Below the pieces are notes generated by a model. The model saw only the letters and a program-made list of their open reading frames with translations, searched no databases and was not told where the DNA came from. The position numbers and the translations under genes are program-made. A stretch of 64,000 nucleotides of DNA. It comes from Pseudomonas sp. N40(2020). Its GTDB lineage: Bacteria; Pseudomonadota; Gammaproteobacteria; Pseudomonadales; Pseudomonadaceae. Location: assembly GCF_014472415.1 (NCBI RefSeq), contig NZ_JACSZV010000006.1, positions 1-64,000 of the forward strand. Reading direction: 5' to 3'. This document shows, in pieces, positions 38,402-46,848 of this stretch (positions are counted from its first letter, which is position 1; each line of letters starts with the position of its first letter).

Positions 38402-38485
38402 GGAAGATCTCCGTGTTACGGCGTATTGCCGCGTGTGGAGGCATTGTCGGAAAGGAGGCTGTAAAGGAACGAGACCGAGGGGTGT

Positions 38486-38509
38486 GGCGGGGCATAAAGA
38501 AAGCGTAAA
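38486..38509 (-). promoter_or_regulatory. Candidate KdpE binding site
   Basis: On the minus strand the site reads TTTACGCTTTCTTTATG followed by CCCCGCC, 85-108 bases upstream of the kdpF ATG. From memory, the E. coli KdpE site is TTTATACTTTTTTTACA followed by a similar C-rich stretch; 12 of the 17 first bases agree, in the same TTTA-NN-CTTT-N-TTTA pattern. Confidence 0.6.
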
Positions 38510-38563
38510 GAGTGGGTTTATGCGGGCTTTACGGGCGATTTATGCGGTGTTTGGGCTGGCCTC

Positions 38564-38630
38564 TTCGCGAGCAGGCTCGCTCCCACAGGGGGAACGCATT
38601 TCATAATGCGGGAGCGAGCCTGCTCGCGAA
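38564..38630. repeat. REPIN upstream of kdpF
   Basis: Inverted REP units at 38564-38587 and 38607-38630 with core GAGCGAGCCTGCTCGC. Near-copy of the REPIN at 33685-33749. Confidence 0.9.
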
Positions 38631-38741
38631 GGCGGCGGCGCAGACAACATCGCACTCAACTGGCGCACAAAACCCATGCATCCACCGCCAATCATCCCCC
38701 CTGCGACAGCTTTGAACTCATTACGACTTGTTTCAGCGCGA

Positions 38742-38757
38742 TGGCACGCCCACTGCA
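38742..38757 (+). promoter_or_regulatory. Candidate sigma-54 promoter of the ethanolamine permease gene
   Basis: TGGCACGCCCACTGCA fits the -24/-12 consensus TGGCACG-N4-TTGCW with a single mismatch, and GG and GC are correctly spaced by ten bases. It lies about 45 bases before the ATG. Ethanolamine use in pseudomonads is known to depend on RpoN. Confidence 0.6.
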
Positions 38758-38801
38758 CACGCCCTCCCCCGAGCTTTCCAAACCGTTCAGGGAGCAAACG
38801 C

Positions 38802-40166
38802 ATGAACACACAACTCAAACCCACGCTGGGCACGCTGCACCTGTGGGGCATCGCCGTGGGGCTGGTGATTTCCGGGGAATACTTCGGCTGGAGTTACGGC
38901 TGGGGCGTGGCCGGGACGCTGGGTTTTCTGGTGACCTCGTTCATGGTCGCGACCATGTACACCTGTTTTATCTTCAGCTTCACCGAACTGACGACCGCGA
39001 TTCCTCACGCGGGCGGGCCGTTTGCCTACAGCCGTCGTGCCTTCGGTGAAAAAGGCGGATTGATCGCCGGGCTGGCGACGCTGATCGAATTTGTCTTCGC
39101 ACCACCGGCAATTGCCTTGGCCATCGGCGCCTACTTAAATGTGCAGTTTCCGGCCCTCGATCCGAAACACGCAGCAGTCGGTGCGTATATCGTCTTTATG
39201 GGATTGAACATCCTTGGGGTAAAACTGGCGGCAACCTTCGAATTGATCGTCTGCGTGCTCGCCGTCGCCGAACTGCTGGTATTCATGGGCGTCGTCGCAC
39301 CAGCCTTCAGCTTCAGCAACTTCGCGCTCAATGGCTGGGCCGGTTCGGATGTGTTCGGCGCACCCGCAATTGCCGGGATGTTCGCGGCGATACCGTTTGC
39401 TATCTGGTTTTTCCTGGCGATTGAAGGCGCAGCGATGGCTGCCGAAGAAGCCAAGGACCCGAAACGCACGATTCCAAAGGCCTACATCAGCGGCATCCTG
39501 ACGCTGGTGTTTTTGGCCATGGGCGTGATGTTCTTTGCTGGCGGCGTCGGCGACTGGCGCACTCTGGCAAACATCAACGATCCGCTGCCGCAGGCGATGA
39601 AAACCGTGGCCGGCGATAACTCCGGCTGGCTGCACATGCTGGTCTGGATCGGTCTGTTCGGCCTCGTGGCGAGTTTCCACGGGATCATCCTCGGCTATTC
39701 TCGCCAGTTCTTCGCCCTCGCCCGCGCCGGTTATCTGCCCGCTTCGCTGGCCAAGCTGTCGCGCTTCCAGACACCGCACCGGGCGATCATCGTCGGCGGC
39801 ATCATCGGCATTGCCGCGATCTACAGCGACGGCCTGATCAACCTCGGCGGCATGACCCTCACTGCCGCGATGATCACCATGGCGGTATTCGGCGCGATCG
39901 TGATGTACATCATGAGCATGCTCAGCCTGTTCAAACTGCGTAAATCCGAGCCGAATCTGGAGCGCACCTTTCGCGCACCGTGCTACCCGCTGGTGCCGAT
40001 GATTGCACTGGTGCTGGCGGTGGTGTGCCTGGTGGCGATGGCGTGGTTCAACACCTTGATCGGGCTGATTTTCCTCGGCTTCATGGCGGTCGGTTTCGGC
40101 TACTTCATGCTCACCGGGCAACTACGCGCCAACGCGCCAGCCGATGCGATGTTGACCGGGCGCTAA
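38802..40166 (+). CDS. eat: Ethanolamine permease
   Basis: A 454-residue APC-superfamily transporter with twelve membrane helices. LHLWGIAVGLVISGEYFGWSYGWG, FTELTTAIPHAGGPFAYSRRAFGEKGG and IEGAAMAAEEAKDPKRTIPKAY are characteristic of the ethanolamine permease group. Often eutBC (ethanolamine ammonia-lyase) is adjacent; here it is not, so the gene is an orphan. A sigma-54-type promoter sits upstream and GGGAGC supports the ATG. Other amines as substrates cannot be excluded. Confidence 0.87.
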   Translation: MNTQLKPTLGTLHLWGIAVGLVISGEYFGWSYGWGVAGTLGFLVTSFMVATMYTCFIFSFTELTTAIPHAGGPFAYSRRAFGEKGGLIAGLATLIEFVFAPPAIALAIGAYLNVQFPALDPKHAAVGAYIVFMGLNILGVKLAATFELIVCVLAVAELLVFMGVVAPAFSFSNFALNGWAGSDVFGAPAIAGMFAAIPFAIWFFLAIEGAAMAAEEAKDPKRTIPKAYISGILTLVFLAMGVMFFAGGVGDWRTLANINDPLPQAMKTVAGDNSGWLHMLVWIGLFGLVASFHGIILGYSRQFFALARAGYLPASLAKLSRFQTPHRAIIVGGIIGIAAIYSDGLINLGGMTLTAAMITMAVFGAIVMYIMSMLSLFKLRKSEPNLERTFRAPCYPLVPMIALVLAVVCLVAMAWFNTLIGLIFLGFMAVGFGYFMLTGQLRANAPADAMLTGR

Positions 40167-40295
40167 GGGACTTCGGGTGCACAGGGCATAACGGGCCTAG
40201 AATGGAACCACTGCGAAGCCGCTTCGCTCAAATGTGGTATGCAGCATCGCACGGCGAAATCCTCGCCCGTCGATCTGCCATTAAGGAGAGCCGTT

Positions 40296-40463
40296 ATGCC
40301 TTGGTATGCCTGGTTGATTCTGGTTGTTGCAATCGGCTCGATCGTTGGCGGATTGATGATGTTGCGAGACACCGCCAACAAGGTCGAACTGACCGATGAA
40401 GAACGTAAGCGCGTTGCGCAACGCAACGCGGAAATGGATGCAAAAGAAGCACAAGATCGTTAA
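40296..40463 (+). CDS. DUF2897-type small membrane protein
   Basis: A 55-residue protein with one N-terminal membrane helix (MPWYAWLILVVAIGSIVGGLMML) and a charged cytoplasmic tail (DEERKRVAQRNAEMDAKEAQDR). This is the layout of the DUF2897 family found in gammaproteobacteria, of unknown role. AAGGAG lies before the ATG at 40296, and a clear terminator follows. Confidence 0.78.
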   Translation: MPWYAWLILVVAIGSIVGGLMMLRDTANKVELTDEERKRVAQRNAEMDAKEAQDR

Positions 40464-40467
40464 CAAA

Positions 40468-40497
40468 AACCCCGCCAGATTGGCGGGGTTTGTTTTT
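40468..40497 (+). terminator. Terminator after the DUF2897 gene
   Basis: AACCCCGCCA (40468-40477) pairs with TGGCGGGGTT (40481-40490), followed by TGTTTTT. Confidence 0.9.
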
Positions 40498-40599
40498 CAG
40501 ATCCGTATCGGCGTTTCCGCATGCTTTTTAGAAGTAGAAGTACAGTCACCATTTAATTTTCCTTGGTTAAGATGGCCGCATTGTTGCGGAGAGTTCCCG

Positions 40600-41157
40600 A
40601 TGCGTTACTCGCAGGATCATAAAGCCCAGACCCATCAGCGCATTATCAAGGAAGCGTCGGCACGATTTCGCAAGGACGGGATCGGTGCAACCGGACTGCA
40701 ACCTTTGATGAAAGCCCTGGGACTGACCCATGGCGGCTTTTATTCGCACTTCAAATCCAAAGACGAGTTAGTCGAAAAAGCACTGCAAGAGGCAAGCGAT
40801 CAAGTCGATGGGTTATGCGCTGAAATTTTTGCGCAGGACAATCCGCTGCAGGTGTTCATCGACACCTACCTGTCAGAATGGCATCAGACATCCCCTCATG
40901 AAGGCTGCCCCCTGCTGACCATCTCCTCGGAACTGGGACTGCGCGGACAACCCAGCCCAACCAGTGACGCCGTACTCAACGCACGACTGAGCCAGATCGA
41001 GAACACCCTGCAAGGTGACAACAGCGCCGACCGAGCCATCGTCATCATGTCGACTTTAGTTGGCGCTCTGTTACTGTCGCGCAGTGTCGCGGATGCCGAG
41101 TTTGCGCAGCACATTCTCGACGTCACCCGCGACCATCTCAAGCAAGCAGAAGGCTAA
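40600..41157 (+). CDS. TetR-family regulator
   Basis: A 185-residue repressor. The N-terminal helix-turn-helix is HQRIIKEASARFRKDGIGATGLQPLMKALGLTHGGFYSHFKSKDELV. The ligand domain has PHEGCPLLTISSEL, with a cysteine at a position where related TetR proteins (LmrA/YxaF-type, NemR-like) have a conserved CPL. It converges on the KAS-II gene with a four-base overlap (CTAA) that contains both stop codons. It may control the SDR/KAS-II pair, but no operator was identified. Confidence 0.87.
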   Translation: MRYSQDHKAQTHQRIIKEASARFRKDGIGATGLQPLMKALGLTHGGFYSHFKSKDELVEKALQEASDQVDGLCAEIFAQDNPLQVFIDTYLSEWHQTSPHEGCPLLTISSELGLRGQPSPTSDAVLNARLSQIENTLQGDNSADRAIVIMSTLVGALLLSRSVADAEFAQHILDVTRDHLKQAEG

Positions 41158-42428
41158 GCCTGCCATCGCTTGAACAACACGCTGGCATTCACCCCACCAA
41201 AGCCAAAGCCGTTGGACAATGCATATTCGATCGGCATTGATCGGGCCTGGCCATGGACGATGTCCACGCCTTCACTGGCAGGATCGGGGTTTTCGAAGTT
41301 GAGCGTCGGCGGTACCACCTGATCGCGAATCGCCAACAGCGTGAAGATCGCTTCGAGCCCACCGGCAGCGCCGAGCAGATGACCAGTAGCTGATTTGGTC
41401 GAGGTCACGGCGATTTTGTTCTGCGAGCCGAACAACGCTTTGATCGCCGCCAACTCGCCGAGATCGCCCACCGGTGTGGAAGTGGCGTGTGCATTCAGAT
41501 GCTGCACCTGATCCGGCTCGATACCCGCCTGCGCCAGTGCCAGCGTCATCGCCCGCCGCGCACCACTGCCGTCTTCAGGGCCGGCGGTCAGGTGATAGGC
41601 GTCGGCGGTGGTGCCGTAACCGACCAGTTCGGCCAAGGGTTTCGCACCGCGTGCCAAGGCGTGTTCCAGAGACTCGATCACCAGCAGGCCCGCGCCCTCG
41701 CCCATGACAAAGCCGTCACGACCGCTGTCGAATGGACGTGAGGCGCGCTCCGGGGTGTCGTTATAGCCGCTGGACAGCGCTCGTGCCGCGGCGAAACCCG
41801 CAAGACTGACCCGGTCAATCGCAGCTTCCGCCCCACCGCACACGGCGATATCCGCTTCACCGGCCCGAATCATTCGCGCAGCGTCGCCAATCGCCTGAAC
41901 CCCGGCGGCGCAGGCAGTTACCGGCGCGCCCAATGGACCTTTGAGGCCGTGCTGAATCGACACGTGACCGGCCGCCAGATTGACCAGAAAGGATGGAATG
42001 GTAAACGGCGACAGACGGCGGGGGCCGCGACTGTCAGTCGTGCGAACGGCGTCGGCTATGGCACCAAAGCCGCCGACACCGGAACCGATGATCGTCGCGG
42101 TGCGCTCCTGATCTCTACCCTCTTTTGGATGCCAACCGGCTTGCTCCAGCGCCTGTCGGGCCGCCTCCATGGCAAACATGATGAAGCGGTCCATCTTCTT
42201 CTGTTCTTTGGGTGGCGTGGCCCGATCAGGATCGAACCCCGCCTCGGCATCGTCTTCCAGGGTTGGCACCGCACCACCGATTTTCGCCGGCAAATCAGCG
42301 ACCACCGCATCCGGCAAGCTGCGCAATCCCGAACGCCCGGCGAGCAAACGCTGCCAAACGACTTCGACGCCGCTGCCCAAAGGTGATACCAGGCCCATGC
42401 CCGTGACGACTACTCGACGCTGATCCAT
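41154..42428 (-). CDS. 3-oxoacyl-ACP synthase II-like (KAS II) enzyme
   Basis: A 424-residue beta-ketoacyl synthase. The catalytic Cys-His-His set is complete: cysteine in APVTACAAGVQAI, first histidine in LNAHATSTPVGD, second in TSTKSATGHLLGAAG. It is not in a fatty-acid cluster (no acpP or fabG next to it) and is therefore probably a FabF paralogue. It lies 32 bases downstream of an SDR gene on the same strand, suggesting a two-step modification of an acyl chain. Confidence 0.9.
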   Translation of the reverse strand: MDQRRVVVTGMGLVSPLGSGVEVVWQRLLAGRSGLRSLPDAVVADLPAKIGGAVPTLEDDAEAGFDPDRATPPKEQKKMDRFIMFAMEAARQALEQAGWHPKEGRDQERTATIIGSGVGGFGAIADAVRTTDSRGPRRLSPFTIPSFLVNLAAGHVSIQHGLKGPLGAPVTACAAGVQAIGDAARMIRAGEADIAVCGGAEAAIDRVSLAGFAAARALSSGYNDTPERASRPFDSGRDGFVMGEGAGLLVIESLEHALARGAKPLAELVGYGTTADAYHLTAGPEDGSGARRAMTLALAQAGIEPDQVQHLNAHATSTPVGDLGELAAIKALFGSQNKIAVTSTKSATGHLLGAAGGLEAIFTLLAIRDQVVPPTLNFENPDPASEGVDIVHGQARSMPIEYALSNGFGFGGVNASVLFKRWQA

Positions 42429-42460
42429 ACCGCGTATACCTCTCACCGATTCAGAAGAAC

Positions 42461-43255
42461 TTATTTGTAACGACTGGCTGCCGAACTGCGCGACAGATTC
42501 GGTGCCATCACATGACGTGCTGCGACAAACGCATGCCACTCGTCTGCATCCGGCAAGGAAGGGATGGTAATGAGTTCGCCTTGATCCAGACCGGCCAGCG
42601 CTGCATCCACCATCTCGCCGGCTTCCATCACCATGTCTGCCGGGATGCCGCTGGCGTCGATACCGGAGCGTTCCCAGATTTCCGTGCGGGTGACGCCGGG
42701 CAGTACCGCTTGCACCTTGACCCCTGTGCCGTCGAGTTCGGCATTCAGCGATTGGGTGAGGCTCAACACGTAAGCTTTGCTGGCGCTGTAAGTGGCATTG
42801 AAGCGCTCAGGAAACAGCGCCACCACCGAGGCGATGTTGATGATCGTGCCGCGTCCGGCCTTGGCGAAACTCGCCGCAGCGGCCGATGCCAGTCGGGTGA
42901 CCGTGGTGACATTGAGCTGGATCAAACGCTCCAGATTCTCCAGATCGGCGTTGGCCAACAGACCGTCAGCCGCAACACCTGCGTTGTTGACCAACAGGCT
43001 GATGCTCGAGTCACTGCGCAGGCGCTGCTCCAGCTTGAGCACGTCATCCTTTAGCGTCAGATCCGCCTTCATCACTTCCACCTGAACGCCATGAGCCTCG
43101 CGCAACTGGCTCGCGGCGTTTTCCAGGCGCTCCAGATCACGGGCGACCAACAACAGATCGAACCCACGCGCTGCCAACCGCTCAGCGTAAATCGCACCGA
43201 TACCGGACGAAGCGCCAGTGACCAGAGCCGTACCTTGGGACGCAACAGAATTCAT
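42461..43255 (-). CDS. Short-chain dehydrogenase/reductase
   Basis: A 264-residue classical SDR. The cofactor motif is TGASSGIGAIYAERLAARG, NNAGVAADG follows, and the catalytic residues are serine in NIASVVALFPE and YSASK. The DltE/YdfG-like style suggests NADP use. CAGGAG precedes the ATG at 43255. It is upstream of the KAS-II gene in one probable operon. The substrate is unknown. Confidence 0.9.
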   Translation of the reverse strand: MNSVASQGTALVTGASSGIGAIYAERLAARGFDLLLVARDLERLENAASQLREAHGVQVEVMKADLTLKDDVLKLEQRLRSDSSISLLVNNAGVAADGLLANADLENLERLIQLNVTTVTRLASAAAASFAKAGRGTIINIASVVALFPERFNATYSASKAYVLSLTQSLNAELDGTGVKVQAVLPGVTRTEIWERSGIDASGIPADMVMEAGEMVDAALAGLDQGELITIPSLPDADEWHAFVAARHVMAPNLSRSSAASRYK

Positions 43256-43423
43256 GACCGTACTCCTGAAATGCTTGAGGGATCGCCTCTGAATCCTTTT
43301 GATACAGAGCGCGTGGAAATTATTATAGGCATAATCCAAAGCCAATATGATAGCCGTAATTTTTTGCTATCCGACGAGCGTCCCCTTCGCCTTCCCTGCC
43401 AAACTCGCGAACGGAAAAACAAA

Positions 43424-43446
43424 AAGGCCGGTCAATGACCGGCCCC
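43424..43446 (-). terminator. Terminator of the comEA-like gene
   Basis: GGCCGGTC (43426-43433) and GACCGGCC (43437-43444) form a hairpin with a short loop, followed on the minus strand by five T. Confidence 0.85.
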
Positions 43447-43465
43447 TTGGCGTTGAACAATCAGC

Positions 43466-43801
43466 TTAGTTCACTTCCAGCTTATCGCGATTGCGATCCA
43501 GGATCGCCTTGCCGATCCCCTTCACTTCCAGCAACTCATCGACCGAGGAGAACGGCCCGTTTGTTTCGCGATACATAACAATCGCTTTGGCCTTGGCCTC
43601 ACCTACGCCTGACAGCTCCTTTTGCAGCGTCGCGGAATCAGCTTCGTTGAGATCGATTTTCGCAGTCTGGGAAGATACCGCAGCGTCCATCACGATTGGT
43701 GCCTTAACTGGCTCCGACGGCGCAACGGGCGCTGCAATCGCAGCAATCGAAGCACTGGTGAGGAAGGCAAAAACCAAGGAGTAGAAGTAACCGGTACGCA
43801 T
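43466..43801 (-). CDS. ComEA-like helix-hairpin-helix protein
   Basis: A 111-residue exported protein. It has signal peptide MRTGYFYSLVFAFLTSASIAAIAAP, a short linker, then two helix-hairpin-helix motifs (LSGVGEAKAKAIVMYRE and LLEVKGIGKAILDRNRDKL). This is the DNA-binding part of ComEA, which pulls incoming DNA through the envelope. It follows wbpM with a small hairpin (43829-43849) between them, as in other pseudomonads. Confidence 0.9.
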   Translation of the reverse strand: MRTGYFYSLVFAFLTSASIAAIAAPVAPSEPVKAPIVMDAAVSSQTAKIDLNEADSATLQKELSGVGEAKAKAIVMYRETNGPFSSVDELLEVKGIGKAILDRNRDKLEVN

Positions 43802-43911
43802 ATTTGACGCTCCATCATCATTTGAGAAAGCAGCTTTTCCGAAGCTGCTCCTCAAAAGTAGGTGATGGTTGGCGCATGTCAAAAATGCGTTCGTTACAGG
43901 ATGTGAAACAA

Positions 43912-45906
43912 TCAGGGTTCGAGACGGCGCTGTTGATAGATCCAGTCGACGATCTCGCCATCGGGGGTGTAGCCGCTGACGGTTTCGCGCAGGAGTTGGC
44001 GTACTCGCGAATAGTCATCCCGCTCGACGGCAGCGAGCAATTCGCTTAATCGGGCCTTCAAGACATCCCAGGACAGATGATCTTCATTGGCCGTCATGAT
44101 CATCGGGTGTGGCGTCGCAGCGACGTTGTCACCGATCAGCAGCTCCTCGTAAAGCTTCTCGCCAGGGCGCAGTCCGGTGAACTCGATGGAGATATCCCCC
44201 TGCGGATTGCGCTCTGAGCGAATACTCAAACCGGACAGGTGGATCATTTTCTCCGCCAGTTCGACAATCTTTACCGGTTCCCCCATATCCAGCACGAATA
44301 CGTCCCCCCCTTGCCCCATGGATCCCGCCTGAATGACCAATTGTGCGGCTTCAGGGATGGTCATGAAGTACCGGGTGATCTTGGGATGAGTAACCGTTAG
44401 TGGCCCTCCGGACTTGATCTGACTATGGAACAACGGAATCACTGAACCGGACGACCCCAAAACATTTCCGAAACGCACCATTGTAAACCGGGTTTTATTG
44501 ACACGGGACACGTTGGCCTTGTCACCGAACAGAACGGGAGCCAGTTCGCGACTCAGTGCTTGAAGCGTCAACTCTGCCAGGCGCTTGGTGCTGCCCATGA
44601 TATTTGTTGGCCGCACGGCCTTATCGGTGGAAATGAGCACAAAGTTTGCCACACCGGACTGCAAGGCTGCCTGGGCTGTGTTGAGTGTTCCGATCACATT
44701 GTTCAGCACACCTTCTGCAATGTTGTGCTCAACCATAGGCACATGTTTATAGGCCGCCGCATGGTAAACCGTCTCGACTTTCCATGTTTTCATGACATCC
44801 AACAACTTGTCTTGATGACGAATTGAACCGAGGATCGGTAACAACCTGACGGGGACCGACTGCCGACAGACCCGCTGCTCCAGCTCTGACAAAATATTGT
44901 AGAGATTGAACTCACTGTGTTCGAACAAAATCAGAGTCGTCGGCCGTAACGCAAAGATCTGCCGACATAGCTCCGAACCAATCGATCCCCCGGCGCCGGT
45001 GACCATGACGGTTTGGCCTTTAATGCACCGAGCGAGCAGGTCGGGTTGCGCGGGAACTGAATCTCGTCCCAGCAAGTCAGCGATATCGACTTCCTGAATA
45101 TCCTCAACCTTGACGCGACCGCTGGCAAGATCGGTGAAATTGGGCACACTGCGAACATGCAGGGGAAACCCTTCGAGAACATTCAGAATTTCCCGACGTC
45201 GTGCGCGGGTAGATGATGGCAAGGCTAGAAGAATCTCTTGTGCCCCGGTCACATCAATCATTTGTTGTATGTGTTTGGGTTTATAGACCTGAAGTCCGGA
45301 AATCGACCGATCAGAAATTCCGGGATCATCGTCGATAAATGCGACCGGGCGCATGACCCGCCCCATGCGAAGCGCTGCTACAAGCTGATTACCCGCAACC
45401 CCTGCTCCGTAAATGGCAACTTTGGTCAAGCCATCATTGCGACTTGCAAATGGCACGTGTTGCGCAGCCGTGAACCAATCGCCCATGAAATACTGTCGCA
45501 GACACAAGCGCAGGCCACCGATGATGACCATGCTCAACCACCAATAGTTGAAAACGATCGAACGGGGAACAACAGATTCATGATTGCTGTACCAGAACAC
45601 AACTACAGCCAGAATCAATGAGGAAAGACTGACCGCCTTGACGATCGCGATAAGTGCGTCGTTGCCAAAGTAGCGCATGACCGCGCGGTACATGCCAAAG
45701 CGTATAAAAAACGGGATCGCAATAACTGGCGCACATGCGAAGAGCCATATATGAGCGTTGATCGGGTTATACATATCATCGACGCCCAGACGTACAATGA
45801 AAGACAGCCATAAAGCGACCCAAACCAACACGACATCGGTAAGCACCTGCAACAAACGTTTTTGTTTGCGAGGCAACCCCAACAAGACCGTCCGCACCTT
45901 ATCCAT
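43912..45906 (-). CDS. wbpM: Nucleotide-sugar 4,6-dehydratase WbpM
   Basis: WbpM, 664 residues, is a membrane-bound UDP-GlcNAc 4,6-dehydratase needed for O-antigen N-acetyl deoxy sugars. Four or five membrane helices fill residues 18-130. A first Rossmann domain has VAIYGAGVAGNQL, and the catalytic one has VMVTGAGGSIGSELCRQI. In this family the active-site tyrosine of SDRs is replaced by methionine: MGSTK is seen in STDKAVRPTNIMGSTKRLAEL. It marks one end of the O-antigen locus. Confidence 0.95.
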   Translation of the reverse strand: MDKVRTVLLGLPRKQKRLLQVLTDVVLVWVALWLSFIVRLGVDDMYNPINAHIWLFACAPVIAIPFFIRFGMYRAVMRYFGNDALIAIVKAVSLSSLILAVVVFWYSNHESVVPRSIVFNYWWLSMVIIGGLRLCLRQYFMGDWFTAAQHVPFASRNDGLTKVAIYGAGVAGNQLVAALRMGRVMRPVAFIDDDPGISDRSISGLQVYKPKHIQQMIDVTGAQEILLALPSSTRARRREILNVLEGFPLHVRSVPNFTDLASGRVKVEDIQEVDIADLLGRDSVPAQPDLLARCIKGQTVMVTGAGGSIGSELCRQIFALRPTTLILFEHSEFNLYNILSELEQRVCRQSVPVRLLPILGSIRHQDKLLDVMKTWKVETVYHAAAYKHVPMVEHNIAEGVLNNVIGTLNTAQAALQSGVANFVLISTDKAVRPTNIMGSTKRLAELTLQALSRELAPVLFGDKANVSRVNKTRFTMVRFGNVLGSSGSVIPLFHSQIKSGGPLTVTHPKITRYFMTIPEAAQLVIQAGSMGQGGDVFVLDMGEPVKIVELAEKMIHLSGLSIRSERNPQGDISIEFTGLRPGEKLYEELLIGDNVAATPHPMIMTANEDHLSWDVLKARLSELLAAVERDDYSRVRQLLRETVSGYTPDGEIVDWIYQQRRLEP

Positions 45907-46257
45907 TCACCCATCGGAGCACGCAGCTCCCTCCTTCAGCAGTCAAGGCTGGCATTCTACTCCCAATATTTGAATGATCAGCTGAATAGTTGATTGCGCC
46001 ATGTCAACCCTGGCACTGGATCGACCGACACCGGCCGATTCTGCACGAGCAATTTGCCGGGTGCATGGCTACAATCCACCATTACCGAAAATGTAAAGCG
46101 CTCTCAGATTTGCGAACCCCCTTCGCCTGCCGATCCACTTCATCAACACACGGCAAAGATCATGAAAGCACGGAACCGGAGGCCGCACCGCTCGTGCAGG
46201 CATCTCCGTCCATCAAGCCCACATCATTTTCCAATTTTCAGTGCTTAATGAGAAAAC
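45907..46257. other. Divergent gap between wbpM and cysC
   Basis: This 351-base region has no supportable gene. It must hold the promoters of wbpM (leftward) and of the cysC operon (rightward). I see no clear operator, riboswitch or terminator in it. Confidence 0.5.
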
Positions 46258-46848
46258 ATGTCCGAAAATCTTGTAGCTCACACAACCGCAGTGAACGCAG
46301 AGCGCCGCAGCCTCATTAAAAATCAGCGACCTACTGTCATTTGGCTCACAGGACTCAGCGGAGCGGGTAAGTCGTCCATTGCCAATGCCTTGGAGCTGGC
46401 GCTTTGCAATGAAGACCGTCATACCTACCTCCTCGACGGTGACAATGTCCGATTGGGTCTTTGCCATGATCTGGGATTCAGCGACAAGGATCGCATCGAA
46501 AACATACGACGCATTTCCGAAGTCGCCAAGCTTTTCATTGATGCAGGATTGATCGTTATCACCGCATTCATCTCTCCGTTCAAACGTGACCGCGCGTTGG
46601 CCCGCGAAGTCATCGGCGCAGAAAACTTTATTGAGGTATTCATCGACACTCCCCTCAATGAATGTGAACGCAGGGATCCGAAAGGCCTGTACAAGAAAGC
46701 CCGTCAGGGACTGATTGCCAACTTCACGGGTATCGACTCGGCCTATGAGCCACCGGAAGATCCGCAGATAGTAATCAACACGCTGGAAGATGATCTGCAA
46801 ACTGCCGCCCGGCGTATTATCGACTTCATCAACAAGCCATCACGCTAA
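46258..46848 (+). CDS. cysC: Adenylylsulfate (APS) kinase CysC
   Basis: CysC, 196 residues, phosphorylates APS to PAPS, the donor for sulfotransferases and for sulfate reduction. It is a stand-alone kinase with Walker A GLSGAGKS (32-39), DGDNVR (60-65), [13 protein letters not shown] and FISPFKRDR, all intact. Pseudomonads usually carry a CysN-CysC fusion for assimilation, so a second free kinase in an O-antigen locus points to a dedicated PAPS supply. Its stop overlaps the next ATG (TAATG). The start ATG 46258 has a weak GAGAA site. Confidence 0.95.
   Translation: MSENLVAHTTAVNAERRSLIKNQRPTVIWLTGLSGAGKSSIANALELALCNEDRHTYLLDGDNVRLGLCHDLGFSDKDRIENIRRISEVAKLFIDAGLIVITAFISPFKRDRALAREVIGAENFIEVFIDTPLNECERRDPKGLYKKARQGLIANFTGIDSAYEPPEDPQIVINTLEDDLQTAARRIIDFINKPSR

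Larger units (their letters stand above)
38402..38801. other. Divergent control region between kdpF and the ethanolamine permease gene
   Basis: This 400-base gap has no gene. It holds, from left to right, the kdp promoter region with a KdpE-like site (38486-38509), a REPIN (38564-38630) and a sigma-54-type promoter facing the permease gene (38742-38757). Confidence 0.75.

Noticed and set aside
45907..46257. Riboswitch or CysB site upstream of cysC
   Set aside because: I looked for an obvious structured leader or dyad because of the sulfur link but found none that I could support.
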